Shown: positions 27,471 to 35,750, counted from the stretch's first letter. The stretch is DNA of 64,000 nucleotides from Candidatus Nitrosopelagicus sp. (GCA_028345195.1 JAOMCX010000003.1:26341-90340); one strand, 5' to 3'. The notes: generated from the letters alone by a model not told the origin. A program made the numbers and translations.

Positions 27471-27872
27471 ATGGACTACGGTAAACTTTGTAATGCATTA
27501 CTAGATTCAAATGAAAAGATCCGCTATGTAGGCGTATACAATTCATTCAGTGGAGACGTTTATGAGAAAATGCAGAATGGGACAGCACGCCATTTTGATA
27601 AAGATCAAACAAAAAAATCTATGACTCAGGCAATTATGCGATGGAAAACACGGAAACAATTTTCATCAGAAATTGGAGAACCAGAATTTGCTATGACAAG
27701 ATATGAGAAAGTGAATAGAATAACCATGGCGTGTGGAAAAGACGGACTATTGATGTTTAGTACAGAAGTCGATGTACACCTTTGCGATATAATAGATGAT
27801 GTGACAAAGATGGTAAAAGAACATGTTGGAGAATCAGATAATGATGACGGTTCACGTAACATTAGATCCTAA
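27471..27872 (+). CDS. 133-aa conserved archaeal protein, unknown function
   Basis: I place the start at ATG 27471 (MDYGKLCNALLD) rather than the TTG 18 nt upstream, because of the TATA position. The fold looks alpha/beta: helix, strand IRYVGVYN, basic helix AIMRWKTRKQF, strand ITMACGKDGLLMFST, final helix. The pattern vaguely recalls roadblock/LC7-type proteins, but I could not confirm that. The family seems typical of this phylum. No enzyme motif is visible. Confidence 0.6.
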   Translation: MDYGKLCNALLDSNEKIRYVGVYNSFSGDVYEKMQNGTARHFDKDQTKKSMTQAIMRWKTRKQFSSEIGEPEFAMTRYEKVNRITMACGKDGLLMFSTEVDVHLCDIIDDVTKMVKEHVGESDNDDGSRNIRS

Positions 27873-27905
27873 AAGCTTATTTTAGTTATATTACAAAATT
27901 TTTAT

Positions 27906-29012
27906 GTGAATCACCACCATTTTGAAGGAAAAGACATACCTCACATCAAACTTGACTCTAAAACAACAGTAAAAGAGTTAGTTGAAATTTATGCAAATTC
28001 TGGATTTAATGCAAGACAATTAGGAGAGGCGGCAAAATTATATCAAAAAATGATTCACGAGAATGCAACTATTTGTTTAACAGTTGCAGGTGCAATGACG
28101 CCCGTAGGATTTGGCGGAATTATTAAAACACTTTTAGAAAAAGGATTTGTAGATTGGATTGTTACGACAGGTGCAAATGTATATCATGAAGATCATTTTG
28201 CGTGGGGATTACCAGTAAAACAAGGGCATTTTGAAGTTGACGATAACATATTGTATGAAAAAGAAATTGTGAGAATTAGAGATGTGTATGTTAAATTTTA
28301 TGAGACATTAGAATTAGAAGATAATATAATTCAGAATATGTTTAAGGATAAATTTTCAGAAAAATCATTTACAACTGCAGAATTTTGTAATGTATTAGGA
28401 AGAATCAGTAAAGAAAAATCAAAATTTCCTGAAAAAAGTTTCCTTACAACTGCGTATGAATTAGACGTTCCAGTATACGTATCAACACTCAAAGATTCAT
28501 CTCTTGCAATGAATTTGGCAGTACATAGATTAAAAAATAAACAATTCAATTTAGACTTCGTTAGAGAGATTATTGAACAAGCAGCAATTGTTTACAATTC
28601 AAAAAAATCAGGCATTTTAGAACTTGGAGGAGGAGTTCCAAAAAATACAGCACAACAAACAGGTCCATTGTTAGATCAAATTTTAAGAAAAGATCATGGA
28701 GGACAAAATTATATTATTCAGATTACAGATGCGCGACCAGACACAGGAGGATTATCAGGTGCAACATTACAAGAAGGAAAGAGTTGGGGAAAAGTAAAAG
28801 ATTCACATGAAGATTTGATTACAGTGTACACAGACTCTACAATCGCATTTCCCATGTTAGCGCTTTATGCATTATCAAATGAGGAATCTAGAGAACAAAA
28901 AAGAATTTATAAAAAATTAGGTAATTATTATGATACATTACAAGAATCAGCTAATAATGTTCCAGACAAATTTGCCGATATACTGAAAAAATCCGATATA
29001 AACCTGGATTAA
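27906..29012 (+). CDS. Deoxyhypusine synthase family protein
   Basis: Family members use NAD to transfer a butylamine group, classically from spermidine to a Lys of aIF5A. The C-terminal catalytic region is well conserved: LELGGGVPKN near residue 240, then ARPDTGGLSG and the SWGKV segment that holds the catalytic Lys. The N-terminal NAD segments differ from the classical enzyme: AGAMTPVGFGG stands where SNLISSG is usual, and TTGANVYHEDHF where TTAGGVEED is usual. It may therefore be the DHS-like paralogue acting on another acceptor or donor. The start is GTG at 27906, overlapping an ATG-TGA. Length is 368 residues. Confidence 0.8.
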   Translation: MNHHHFEGKDIPHIKLDSKTTVKELVEIYANSGFNARQLGEAAKLYQKMIHENATICLTVAGAMTPVGFGGIIKTLLEKGFVDWIVTTGANVYHEDHFAWGLPVKQGHFEVDDNILYEKEIVRIRDVYVKFYETLELEDNIIQNMFKDKFSEKSFTTAEFCNVLGRISKEKSKFPEKSFLTTAYELDVPVYVSTLKDSSLAMNLAVHRLKNKQFNLDFVREIIEQAAIVYNSKKSGILELGGGVPKNTAQQTGPLLDQILRKDHGGQNYIIQITDARPDTGGLSGATLQEGKSWGKVKDSHEDLITVYTDSTIAFPMLALYALSNEESREQKRIYKKLGNYYDTLQESANNVPDKFADILKKSDINLD

Positions 29013-29089
29013 GATTTTTTGTTAGCCTTTCTTCGTGCTGCTTTCTGATCTGCAAATCGTGCATGTTTTCCATCCTTTCTTTTACCCAT
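29009..29089 (-). CDS. 26-aa basic small protein
   Basis: The product reads MGKRKDGKHARFADQKAARR plus a short Lys-rich end, about half Lys, Arg or His. Its stop overlaps the stop of the deoxyhypusine-synthase homologue by 4 nt. Such tiny basic proteins may bind RNA or the ribosome, but I recognise no family, and the call rests on composition and a clean ATG. Confidence 0.4.
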   Translation of the reverse strand: MGKRKDGKHARFADQKAARRKANKKS

Positions 29090-29165
29090 GAACAATCGAG
29101 AATCTTTTTCAATGTAAATGATTCGGTATGTAAAAAATTAAAAGTCCTTATTTTTGAAACATTTT

Positions 29166-29480
29166 ATGGGAAAAATGTTTCCAATCATAATAATTGCAGT
29201 AGCGATTATTGGATTTTCATCTTCAGCGTATTTTTTCAGCGAGACAGATATCACTATAGAAAGTCCCATATCTATGGAATTTCAAAATAATAGTTCCTTA
29301 ATGCAAGAAATAGAATCATGTATTGAACAGAATCTAGCAGGTGAAAGTTCCGTTGCATTAAATTCATTCAATACAAACATGTTGTTGACGTTAAAACAGA
29401 CTGCAATGGAAACTGATGATGAAAATGAGTTAGAACAAATTAAACAGAAACTTTACACATTAACCAATTGTGAACCTTAG
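29166..29480 (+). CDS. 104-aa membrane-anchored or secreted protein
   Basis: ATG 29166 is chosen because an ATTAAAAG element at 29137-29144 lies 26 nt before it; the TTG at 29154 is less likely. An N-terminal hydrophobic segment (FPIIIIAVAIIGFSSSAYFF) acts as a signal or anchor. The remainder is helical with two Cys (ESCIEQN and LTNCEP) that could pair outside the cell. Function is unknown. Confidence 0.6.
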   Translation: MGKMFPIIIIAVAIIGFSSSAYFFSETDITIESPISMEFQNNSSLMQEIESCIEQNLAGESSVALNSFNTNMLLTLKQTAMETDDENELEQIKQKLYTLTNCEP

Positions 29481-29481
29481 A

Positions 29482-29694
29482 TTAACCTCTATCATATCTG
29501 GCACGTTCCAGTGAACGGTCATCTTTTGTTGCTTTTTTCCATTCTTTGTAATGTTCTTTACATAAACCGGATTTCTTACCAGATGAGTTAAGACGTAATC
29601 CAGCATCCTCAACCTTTTTTGTATTAAGAGAACGTGCCGCATCAGCATCACAACCATCTACATTACATTTTGTGCCTTTTGAAACAATACCCAT
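29482..29694 (-). CDS. 70-aa zinc-ribbon-like small protein
   Basis: The protein carries CNVDGCDADAARSL and later GLCKEHYKEW, a Cys-x4-Cys ... Cys-x2-His arrangement suited to one zinc ion, with basic residues between. It resembles small archaeal zinc proteins of unknown role. It converges on the 104-aa gene with a 1-nt gap. A TTAATAAAG element near 29717-29726 could be its TATA. Confidence 0.6.
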   Translation of the reverse strand: MGIVSKGTKCNVDGCDADAARSLNTKKVEDAGLRLNSSGKKSGLCKEHYKEWKKATKDDRSLERARYDRG

Positions 29695-29749
29695 TGTAAT
29701 AACAACAATTCAACCGTTAATAAAGTTGAAATAAAGAAAATTTTTGTTC

Positions 29750-29760
29750 GTTTATAAATA
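29750..29760 (+). promoter_or_regulatory. TATA box of the eS25 gene
   Basis: GTTTATAAATA is centred 26 nt before the eS25 ATG at 29781, the spacing expected for a leaderless archaeal transcript. Confidence 0.6.
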
Positions 29761-29780
29761 GCAATTATTGATGTGAGAAT

Positions 29781-30080
29781 ATGGGAAGTAAGAACAAATC
29801 CGTCTCATCAAATGAGAAATCACAGAGCGGTAAAGATAAGACAAAAAAAGATAAGAAAGATCATAGTGAGAAAAAAGAGGTTGATGTATTCATCAACGAA
29901 GAACAAGCTAATAAAATAGTTAAATCATCAAAAGCAATTACAATTCAAGATTTAGCAAGACAAGCAAATGTAAAAATTTCAACTGCAAACGCATTTCTTA
30001 AAAAAGCATTATCAGAAGGAACTGTCAAAAAGGTAGGCGGATTTAGTGGTCACTATATCTATCAACCAGTTTCACAATAG
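29781..30080 (+). CDS. rps25e: Small ribosomal subunit protein eS25
   Basis: This 30S protein has an N-terminal Lys/Ser-rich tail (residues 1-35) and a winged-helix domain: ITIQDLARQANVKISTANAF, LKKALSEGTVKKVGG and GHYIYQPVSQ. The pattern and length (99 residues) match archaeal S25e, which is present in Thaumarchaeota and Crenarchaeota but absent from most Euryarchaeota. It overlaps the convergent cyclophilin-like gene by 19 nt. Confidence 0.9.
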   Translation: MGSKNKSVSSNEKSQSGKDKTKKDKKDHSEKKEVDVFINEEQANKIVKSSKAITIQDLARQANVKISTANAFLKKALSEGTVKKVGGFSGHYIYQPVSQ

Positions 30081-30448
30081 ATAGAAACTTTATCTCCAGA
30101 ATTAATTTTTAACAATTCATCAATATTTCCAATGATTTTTCCTATTGGAACTAGTTCTTTTCCAACTTTGGCATCTTTATGGAAAAAGCAAAATGCATGA
30201 CCTACCGATAAAAATGCAATATCACCTTTTTTGAATTCTTTTCGAGTACGTTCCCCTCCAGATTCAATATGAGATTCAACATAAACACCACTTGTACCAA
30301 GTATGTGAATAGTTCCGGTTACAGGCAATGAGCGAATAATCGTTCCAACTAATGAAGGAGAAAGATGACGTTTTAATTCGCATTTGATTTTAGATTTACC
30401 TATTATTTCTAAAATTACTTGTGATTTTGATACAGATCCACCATCCAT
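30062..30448 (-). CDS. Cyclophilin-like fold protein (TM1367 type)
   Basis: The protein fits the small cyclophilin-like family related to TM1367: ILEIIGKSKIKCELKRHLSP at the start, SLVGTIIRSLPVTGTIH, a GDIAFLSVGHAFCFF strand pair and VPIGKIIGNIDELLKI at the end. These share the peptidyl-prolyl isomerase barrel but not necessarily activity. I place the start at ATG 30448 rather than the GTG at 30460, because the TATA element at 30469-30478 lies 26 nt away. Function remains unknown. Confidence 0.65.
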   Translation of the reverse strand: MDGGSVSKSQVILEIIGKSKIKCELKRHLSPSLVGTIIRSLPVTGTIHILGTSGVYVESHIESGGERTRKEFKKGDIAFLSVGHAFCFFHKDAKVGKELVPIGKIIGNIDELLKINSGDKVSIYCETG

Positions 30449-30468
30449 TGTTAAATACACAGCTTTGG

Positions 30469-30478
30469 ATTATATATT
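30469..30478. promoter_or_regulatory. TATA element apparently shared by divergent cyclophilin-like and rpoK genes
   Basis: ATTATATATT is centred 25-26 nt from the minus-strand ATG at 30448 and 26-27 nt from the plus-strand TTG at 30500. The core TATATA is self-complementary. Confidence 0.55.
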
Positions 30479-30499
30479 GGCATTTTTCAATTAGTTTAC

Positions 30500-31045
30500 T
30501 TGTCTGAGCCCGAAGAAACACCAATTACAACTGAAAAAAAAGAGGAAGAACCAGCTCCCTTAGTTCCAGAAGCAAAATTGGATGAAATTATTCAACCAGA
30601 AACTGAAGAAATTGATCCAGATGCAGAGGTAAGTGTTCACGCAACAATGGAAAAAGCAATTGAGAATTATAGAAAAATAAAAGAAGGAAAATTAGAATTA
30701 ACAGATAAACAATTAGAAGAATTGGAAAAAGAATGTGAAGCGATAAGACAACGCGATATCATTGATGTTGATGCACAGCATGAAATTATGGAGCTAAGTG
30801 CGGATGGAAAAGTTTTGATGGGTCCTCCAACATTAACAAGGTTTGAAAAAGCAAGAATCATGGGAGCACGTGCATTACAATTATCATTAGGTGCGCCACC
30901 ATTCATAGATATTCCCGTAAGTGCTGCAACATCACTAGATATATCAATGAAAGAATTAGAAGAACGAGTCATTCCAATTACAATAAGACGTGTATTACCA
31001 AACGGTGATTACCAAAATATACCATTGTTAGATTTTAAGGAATAG
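30500..31045 (+). CDS. rpoK: RNA polymerase subunit RpoK (Rpb6/omega) with acidic N-terminal extension
   Basis: The C-terminal half has the conserved Rpb6 signature: GPPTLTRFEKARIMGARALQ, then LSLGAPPFIDIP and VIPITIRRVLPNGDYQNIPL. This subunit clamps the large subunit during polymerase assembly. Residues 1 to about 105 are an acidic, helical extension (EEEPAPLVPEAKLDEI, EKECEAIRQRDI), so the protein is 181 residues against roughly 60-100 in many archaea. The TTG start follows the shared TATA by 26 nt, suggesting leaderless translation. Alba follows on the same strand. Confidence 0.9.
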   Translation: MSEPEETPITTEKKEEEPAPLVPEAKLDEIIQPETEEIDPDAEVSVHATMEKAIENYRKIKEGKLELTDKQLEELEKECEAIRQRDIIDVDAQHEIMELSADGKVLMGPPTLTRFEKARIMGARALQLSLGAPPFIDIPVSAATSLDISMKELEERVIPITIRRVLPNGDYQNIPLLDFKE

Positions 31046-31058
31046 ACGATTCGTCTAT
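31042..31058. repeat. Perfect 17-nt palindrome between rpoK and alba
   Basis: ATAGACGA and TCGTCTAT flank one T. The palindrome covers the rpoK stop codon and ends just before the probable alba TATA (TTTAAAAG, about 31063-31070). It could be a regulator-binding site for alba or part of an rpoK terminator. Confidence 0.5.
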
Positions 31059-31094
31059 ATCATTTAAAAGAAGTCCAACAAAATTATAATTAAG

Positions 31095-31394
31095 ATGGAA
31101 TTGGAAGAAATTAAACGATCAGAAACTAATTTGGACAAAGATAGTTATTTTGTAAAAGATGAATCAGTAATGACCAGTTCGCTAGATGTCTTAACTGCGA
31201 TATCATCAAGTAAGAGAGTTGTTTTGATGGCAAAAGGAAATTTAATTCCAAATGCAGTGGCGGTAGCAAATATTGTAACAGAAAATATGTTAAAAGGAAA
31301 TTCAAAAATTGAGAATATTAAATTAGATAGTGTAATTTCAGAAGAAGATGGACAGATGATTTCAAATATTGAGATTGTTTTAATAAAAAACTAG
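31095..31394 (+). CDS. albA: Alba chromatin protein
   Basis: Alba is an abundant archaeal DNA/RNA-binding protein that coats and bridges double helices. The diagnostic loop and helix are visible: VVLMAKGNLIPNAVAVANIV, with the Lys that contacts nucleic acid, followed by NIKLDSVISEE and ISNIEIVLIKN. The protein is 99 residues, close to the usual length, with a short acidic N-terminus. A palindrome lies just upstream of its promoter. Its stop overlaps that of the convergent HTH regulator by 4 nt. Confidence 0.9.
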   Translation: MELEEIKRSETNLDKDSYFVKDESVMTSSLDVLTAISSSKRVVLMAKGNLIPNAVAVANIVTENMLKGNSKIENIKLDSVISEEDGQMISNIEIVLIKN

Positions 31395-31807
31395 TAAACG
31401 CTGCCAGGCCCTTTTAGAAGCATATTCTCACATTCTTTACAAATTGCTTCATCTATATCAGATTCTAAATTATGATGAATGTCACAAATTAAGAGACTAG
31501 TTTTAATATAATTACAAAGACCAATGAATTTTGATAAACTTGAAGGAGAGTACGCCATATCAGATGAAAGATCAACTGCGATTTCATCAATCATTTCAGA
31601 TACTTGTTTTTCAGCAGATAATTTTTTTATTAATTCTGGATCACCTCGAGTTCCACGAATGTAATTACTAATTGCGGCTTGTGTAACACCTAACATTTTT
31701 GAGATCTCATCTTCACGAACATTATGATTTTCAGCTAAGTTTTTTGCAAGTATTGCACGAAGAGCAGGAATCAAAGTCTTTGATTCAATTTCTGCAGGAA
31801 GTAACAT
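31391..31807 (-). CDS. HTH transcriptional regulator
   Basis: A helix-turn-helix of the XRE-like archaeal regulator type spans about residues 25-60: VREDEISKMLGVTQAAISNY followed by IRGTRGD. The C-terminal part has two Cys pairs (LLICDIH and ICKECENML) that may bind metal or sense redox. I set the start at ATG 31807 (MLLPAEIESK), because CTTATAAG at 31829-31836 lies 26 nt upstream; a longer frame exists to 31879. It is divergent from the asparagine-synthase-like gene, which could be a target. Confidence 0.75.
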   Translation of the reverse strand: MLLPAEIESKTLIPALRAILAKNLAENHNVREDEISKMLGVTQAAISNYIRGTRGDPELIKKLSAEKQVSEMIDEIAVDLSSDMAYSPSSLSKFIGLCNYIKTSLLICDIHHNLESDIDEAICKECENMLLKGPGSVY

Positions 31808-31910
31808 GGAATATCTTATCATAATTACCTTATAAGTTCCGCTGAAATTAGCTGCAACTATCTCTTTTTGTATTAACAAATTTTTATTTGAAATGTATTC
31901 TAGTTAGATT

Positions 31911-32858
31911 ATGAAAACGGATATGGATCAATGTACAGAAGTTTTACAGAATGCAGTTAGAGAATGTGAATCACAATGGATTGCATTATCTGGAGGATTA
32001 GATAGTAGCATACTAGCACATCTAAGAAAAGATCTAAAGCCACAAGCAATAACAATAATAACAAAGGATTTTTTGGGAACAGATCTTACTTTTGCACAAA
32101 TCATTGCCAAACATACAGGATTGCCCCTATCATTGATGCAAGTAACCATGGAAGAAGTATTAGATTCCATTAACGAAACAATCAAAATTTTAGATAATTT
32201 TAATGACATAGAGATACGTAATTCAATTGTTCCATATCTCTATCTTAATTCATTAAAAAAGAAAGGAGTTGATTCAGTAATTACAGGTGATGGAGCAGAT
32301 GAGATTTTTGCAGGATATAATTTCTTATTAAAAAAATCTAATGATGAACTAGATCAAGAATTAGAGCGAATTAAAAAAATCATGCACTTTCCATCAAGAA
32401 ATATTGCCGAATCATTAAACATGAAAGTTGAAACACCATTTTTGAATGAAGATGTAATAAAATTTTCAAATAGTATTCCAATTTCAAGAAAAATTAATGT
32501 TAAAGAAGATAAGAAATATGGAAAATGGATCCTTAGAAAAACATTTGAAAAAGATCTTCCAAAAAATATCATTTGGAGAGAGAAATCACCCATGCAAGAT
32601 GGATCAGGAACAAATAACCTAACAGGATTGTTCAATACTATAATTACAGATGATATTTTTTCACAGAAAAAAACAAAAATCTTGGAAGAGGATGGAGTGT
32701 ACATTAGAACTAAAGAATCATTACACTACTACGAATGTTTTAGAAAGTCTAGTTCAGTTAAAAAATCTAATTCAGACAGAAAATGTCCAGATTGTGATTA
32801 CGAGATTAATTTAGATTCAAGATTTTGTAGAATGTGTGGTAAATTTCCTATTAATTAG
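31911..32858 (+). CDS. Asparagine synthase-like ATP-pyrophosphatase with C-terminal zinc ribbon
   Basis: The synthetase half of asparagine synthase is present alone: the PP-loop ALSGGLDSSILAHL near residue 25 binds ATP, VITGDGADEIFAGYNFLL near 123 and the segment VETPFLNEDVIKFSNSIP complete the core. The usual N-terminal glutaminase domain is absent, so it would use free ammonia or another nucleophile. The C-terminus has a zinc ribbon (KCPDCDYEINLDSRFCRMCG). Asparagine itself need not be the product. Ammonia use would suit an ammonia oxidiser, but that is inference. Confidence 0.75.
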   Translation: MKTDMDQCTEVLQNAVRECESQWIALSGGLDSSILAHLRKDLKPQAITIITKDFLGTDLTFAQIIAKHTGLPLSLMQVTMEEVLDSINETIKILDNFNDIEIRNSIVPYLYLNSLKKKGVDSVITGDGADEIFAGYNFLLKKSNDELDQELERIKKIMHFPSRNIAESLNMKVETPFLNEDVIKFSNSIPISRKINVKEDKKYGKWILRKTFEKDLPKNIIWREKSPMQDGSGTNNLTGLFNTIITDDIFSQKKTKILEEDGVYIRTKESLHYYECFRKSSSVKKSNSDRKCPDCDYEINLDSRFCRMCGKFPIN

Positions 32859-33003
32859 ATTTTTTTGACCATTTCTTTGGTTTTTTGATAAAGATCTTTT
32901 TACAGCCATCACAACAAAAATGATATTTTTTTGAATTATAATCATGTGTGACAGATAAATCCTCATCAAATTCAAGACCGCAAACTGGATCTGTAACCTT
33001 CAT
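32851..33003 (-). CDS. 50-aa YHS-domain protein
   Basis: The sequence begins MKVTDPVCGLEFDEDLS and continues with KYHFCCDGCKKIFIKKPKKW, which is the YHS domain with its Cys ligands. YHS domains accompany copper or other heavy-metal ATPases and oxygenases and probably bind a metal ion. Here it stands alone. The gene converges on the asparagine-synthase-like gene with an 8-nt overlap. Confidence 0.75.
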   Translation of the reverse strand: MKVTDPVCGLEFDEDLSVTHDYNSKKYHFCCDGCKKIFIKKPKKWSKKSN

Positions 33004-33099
33004 GGTCTTTTGCAATTAGAGTCGTATTTCTATTTATCTAAACAGTGAGAACTCATTAATCATAAGAATATCTTATATGGAAAAAAATGAATCCAGTAC

Positions 33100-33267
33100 A
33101 TGAAAAAACTTTTTGGGTTATGTCCTGAATGTAAAAAGCAGGAATTATTCATGACAGAATACAAATGTCTAAAAATCATAATGAAAACAAAAAATTGGAT
33201 TGTATGTAAAAATTGTGATTATGTAATACAAATTGAGAAATTAAAAAATAGTTTATGTTGTGTGTGA
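33100..33267 (+). CDS. 55-aa zinc-ribbon protein
   Basis: Two knuckles, CPECKKQ near the start and CKNCDYVI in the second half, form a classic zinc ribbon; a CC pair ends the protein. ATG 33100 is used; an earlier ATG in another frame stops at once. Its stop abuts the stop of the convergent aldo/keto reductase gene exactly. Family and role are unknown. Confidence 0.55.
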   Translation: MKKLFGLCPECKKQELFMTEYKCLKIIMKTKNWIVCKNCDYVIQIEKLKNSLCCV

Positions 33268-34377
33268 TTAAGATATTAATTTTTTAAGAAATTCATCATA
33301 TTCTGATTGATTCAATGAATTAATTTTCATTACTTCAAGATTTTCATTGACATGTGTACTAGATTTTTGACCAATTAATGGAGCGAGAACTCCAGGAGTT
33401 GAACGAATGAATTGTAAAAGTCCAACAGAAGGAGATGAAGTTTCAAAGAAAGGTTTTGATTTTGCCCATTCTAAAAGTTTACCTTGCATTAATGGAACAC
33501 TTGTAAAAATACCAATTCCTAATTCAGTTGCAGCGTCTAGAATAGATTTTTGTGTTCCAGATACAGTTTGGTTTTTCAGTAACATTGCTTGATCAAAATG
33601 TAAATTGAAAGGAAGTTGTATGAATCTAAATCCATGATCACTTCCACCAACATCTTGTGCAAGTTTTACTACATCCTCTAGAGATAGAAACATTGCATTA
33701 TCAGAAGTTGCTCTAAAACACTCCCATGTTGCCAAACCATAAAATCTAATCTTACCTTCTTTGCGTTTTTCTTCATAAAATTTAAAAACTTTTTTAAGAT
33801 TTTCTAAAAATTGAGATTTAGACATTTCAGGGTGACCTTCAACAGCATTATGGAGATACATTAAATCAATGCATTCAAGGTCTAGATTTTTTAAACTTCG
33901 TTCTAATTGATCTTGTAAATATGGAATAGTCATGCAATGATAGCCAGAAGATATATCGCCCTCTTTGACAATTCCAGGTTGACCTAATTCACGCATTACA
34001 TATTGCATGAAATCTTCTTGAATATCTCCATCATTAGTTACATAACCGTTTTTTGTACAAATGAATACTTCATCTCTTTTAATTGAATTTTCATCAATTA
34101 ATTCAGATAATGCAGTACCAATACTCCGTTCAGATTTTTGTGCACGATAATTTATTGCAGTATCAATCACATTTACGCCAGACATAATAGATTTTTTTAC
34201 AGCATCTTTTACTATAGTATCTGTTTGAGAGTCAGGCTCTCCAAGATAGGTTCCAATTCCAATATTTGATAAATGTAAATTTTGAAAAGAATTGTAATTT
34301 TCACTAAGAAACTTTTCAGAGAAGGTTTTGGTTCCAGTAGATGTTGCAAAGCCAGGAATCATTCTAAATTCTATCAA
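33268..34377 (-). CDS. Aldo/keto reductase
   Basis: An NADPH-dependent carbonyl reductase of the AKR superfamily. The catalytic tetrad is visible: D72 and Y77 in NVIDTAINYR, K109 in ICTKNG and H176 in YLHNAVEG. Cofactor loops near the C-terminus (STPGVLAPLIGQKSSTHVNE) are also typical. At 369 residues it is somewhat longer than most, with insertions around residues 120-150. It follows ubiA on the same strand after 10 nt, so it may act with the prenyltransferase operon. The substrate is unknown. Confidence 0.85.
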   Translation of the reverse strand: MIEFRMIPGFATSTGTKTFSEKFLSENYNSFQNLHLSNIGIGTYLGEPDSQTDTIVKDAVKKSIMSGVNVIDTAINYRAQKSERSIGTALSELIDENSIKRDEVFICTKNGYVTNDGDIQEDFMQYVMRELGQPGIVKEGDISSGYHCMTIPYLQDQLERSLKNLDLECIDLMYLHNAVEGHPEMSKSQFLENLKKVFKFYEEKRKEGKIRFYGLATWECFRATSDNAMFLSLEDVVKLAQDVGGSDHGFRFIQLPFNLHFDQAMLLKNQTVSGTQKSILDAATELGIGIFTSVPLMQGKLLEWAKSKPFFETSSPSVGLLQFIRSTPGVLAPLIGQKSSTHVNENLEVMKINSLNQSEYDEFLKKLIS

Positions 34378-34387
34378 AAATCATTAC

Positions 34388-35272
34388 TTAAAATCCTATC
34401 AGAAATGAAATAATGAAAAGTGCACCGGCAATTCTACTAAAGTAAAGGGTATTGGTCATTGAACTGATTAGAATATTTTCAGACTTTTCTAAATCCTTCA
34501 AATGCAATATGGCTAAAATAAGAAATGGTTTAGCTAAAAGAACTATCAAACTATAGATTGGGAATAATCCAGATACAACTCCATAAATTATAATTCCATA
34601 TGTCAGTATTGGAAAAATTAAGAAAGTTCTGACTGCATTTGATTTACCAAAAATAATTATCAACGTTCTTCGTCCTTTTTCTTTATCCACATCATGATCA
34701 GGAATGGAAGTTACAAACAAAACTAATGAAGAAAGTATTCCTACTACAATACCTGCAAGAATTGTGAAATCATCAATATTTTGAGTTTGAATGAAATATG
34801 TTCCAATTATAATCAATGCACCCTTAATTGTAACAAATACTTCTGCTAGTCCCCAATTAACAATCTTCGTTGAATAGAAATAAACAGAAAGAATGGCAAA
34901 TCCTAAGATCAAACCAATTGTAATTCCAAATATTGTAACAAAATAGATGCCAATTATTGCACCTAAAATTAAGAATCCAATACCAACGAGATATACGGAT
35001 TTTGGTTTGAGTAATCCTTCAGGTAAAACTCCGGTACCCCCACTCATCTTAGTACGTTTTGTTTTTGTATCAATTCCACGTTTGAAATCCCAATAATCAT
35101 TTAGCAGATCAACACTAGCATGAAGTGAAATAACACCTGCAAATGTCAGCATTGCATGAAAAATATCAATTTGGTATCCAGCATACCATGAAAGAGAAAG
35201 CCCAAGTGAAACAGCAATTACAGATGCTAATAGAAATTTTATTCGTATTGCACGTAGCCAGACAGAGAGCAT
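34388..35272 (-). CDS. UbiA-family prenyltransferase (MenA-like)
   Basis: An integral membrane enzyme that attaches a polyprenyl chain to an aromatic acceptor. The first Asp-rich motif NDYWDFKRGID near residue 58 and the second SIPDHDVDKEKGRRTL near 190 bind prenyl diphosphate through magnesium. About eight or nine membrane helices are visible in 294 residues. MenA-like members make menaquinone-type quinones, whereas related archaeal ones make membrane lipids; the motif spacing and MSGGTGVLPEG favour the quinone branch. It overlaps the DUF2203 gene by one base. Confidence 0.8.
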   Translation of the reverse strand: MLSVWLRAIRIKFLLASVIAVSLGLSLSWYAGYQIDIFHAMLTFAGVISLHASVDLLNDYWDFKRGIDTKTKRTKMSGGTGVLPEGLLKPKSVYLVGIGFLILGAIIGIYFVTIFGITIGLILGFAILSVYFYSTKIVNWGLAEVFVTIKGALIIIGTYFIQTQNIDDFTILAGIVVGILSSLVLFVTSIPDHDVDKEKGRRTLIIIFGKSNAVRTFLIFPILTYGIIIYGVVSGLFPIYSLIVLLAKPFLILAILHLKDLEKSENILISSMTNTLYFSRIAGALFIISFLIGF

Positions 35273-35673
35273 CAGATTAATGACTCTGCATCTACACTAA
35301 CTGGTTTTCGTCCATTAAATCCAGAGTCTTTTTCATGCCAAAATTTTATTTTGGTTTCACCTTCCTTCCAACAAAGCCATACTTCTTCATCAAATCTTTT
35401 TGAAGGAAAATCAAGTAAACCTTGATCTAATCCTTTCATAACAACTCCAGTTTCTTCTAATTCTTGAATAGTTTTATAAAATTTTGATAATTCTTCATTT
35501 AATTTTTGTTTTAAAACAACATATTTTTCAAATGTATTGTTATCAGTCAGAGTAACCTGAAGTTCCTGTTCTGCTTTTATTACTTCATTTTTTTGCTTTT
35601 TGATATTCGCGTATCTTTCTATAACAAGAGGCAAGATTTCATTTGCAGTTTGTACGGTGAAATATTTGAACAT
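35272..35673 (-). CDS. DUF2203 family protein
   Basis: The 133 residues match DUF2203: a helical N-terminal hairpin (YFTVQTANEILPLVIERY and a following coil), then GLLDFPSKRFDEEVWLCWKE and IKFWHEKDSGFNGRKPV. The function of the family is not known. The ATG is 26 nt from a TTTAATTAAA element centred near 35699. It is the first gene of a unit with ubiA and the aldo/keto reductase, which hints at a link with prenyl or quinone metabolism, though that is inference. Confidence 0.8.
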   Translation of the reverse strand: MFKYFTVQTANEILPLVIERYANIKKQKNEVIKAEQELQVTLTDNNTFEKYVVLKQKLNEELSKFYKTIQELEETGVVMKGLDQGLLDFPSKRFDEEVWLCWKEGETKIKFWHEKDSGFNGRKPVSVDAESLI

Positions 35674-35750
35674 TATCCAGATGTTTGAATTGTTTAATTA
35701 AAAGATATCTTGCGCAAATTACTTATTTATCTAAAAATATTGAGAAATGT

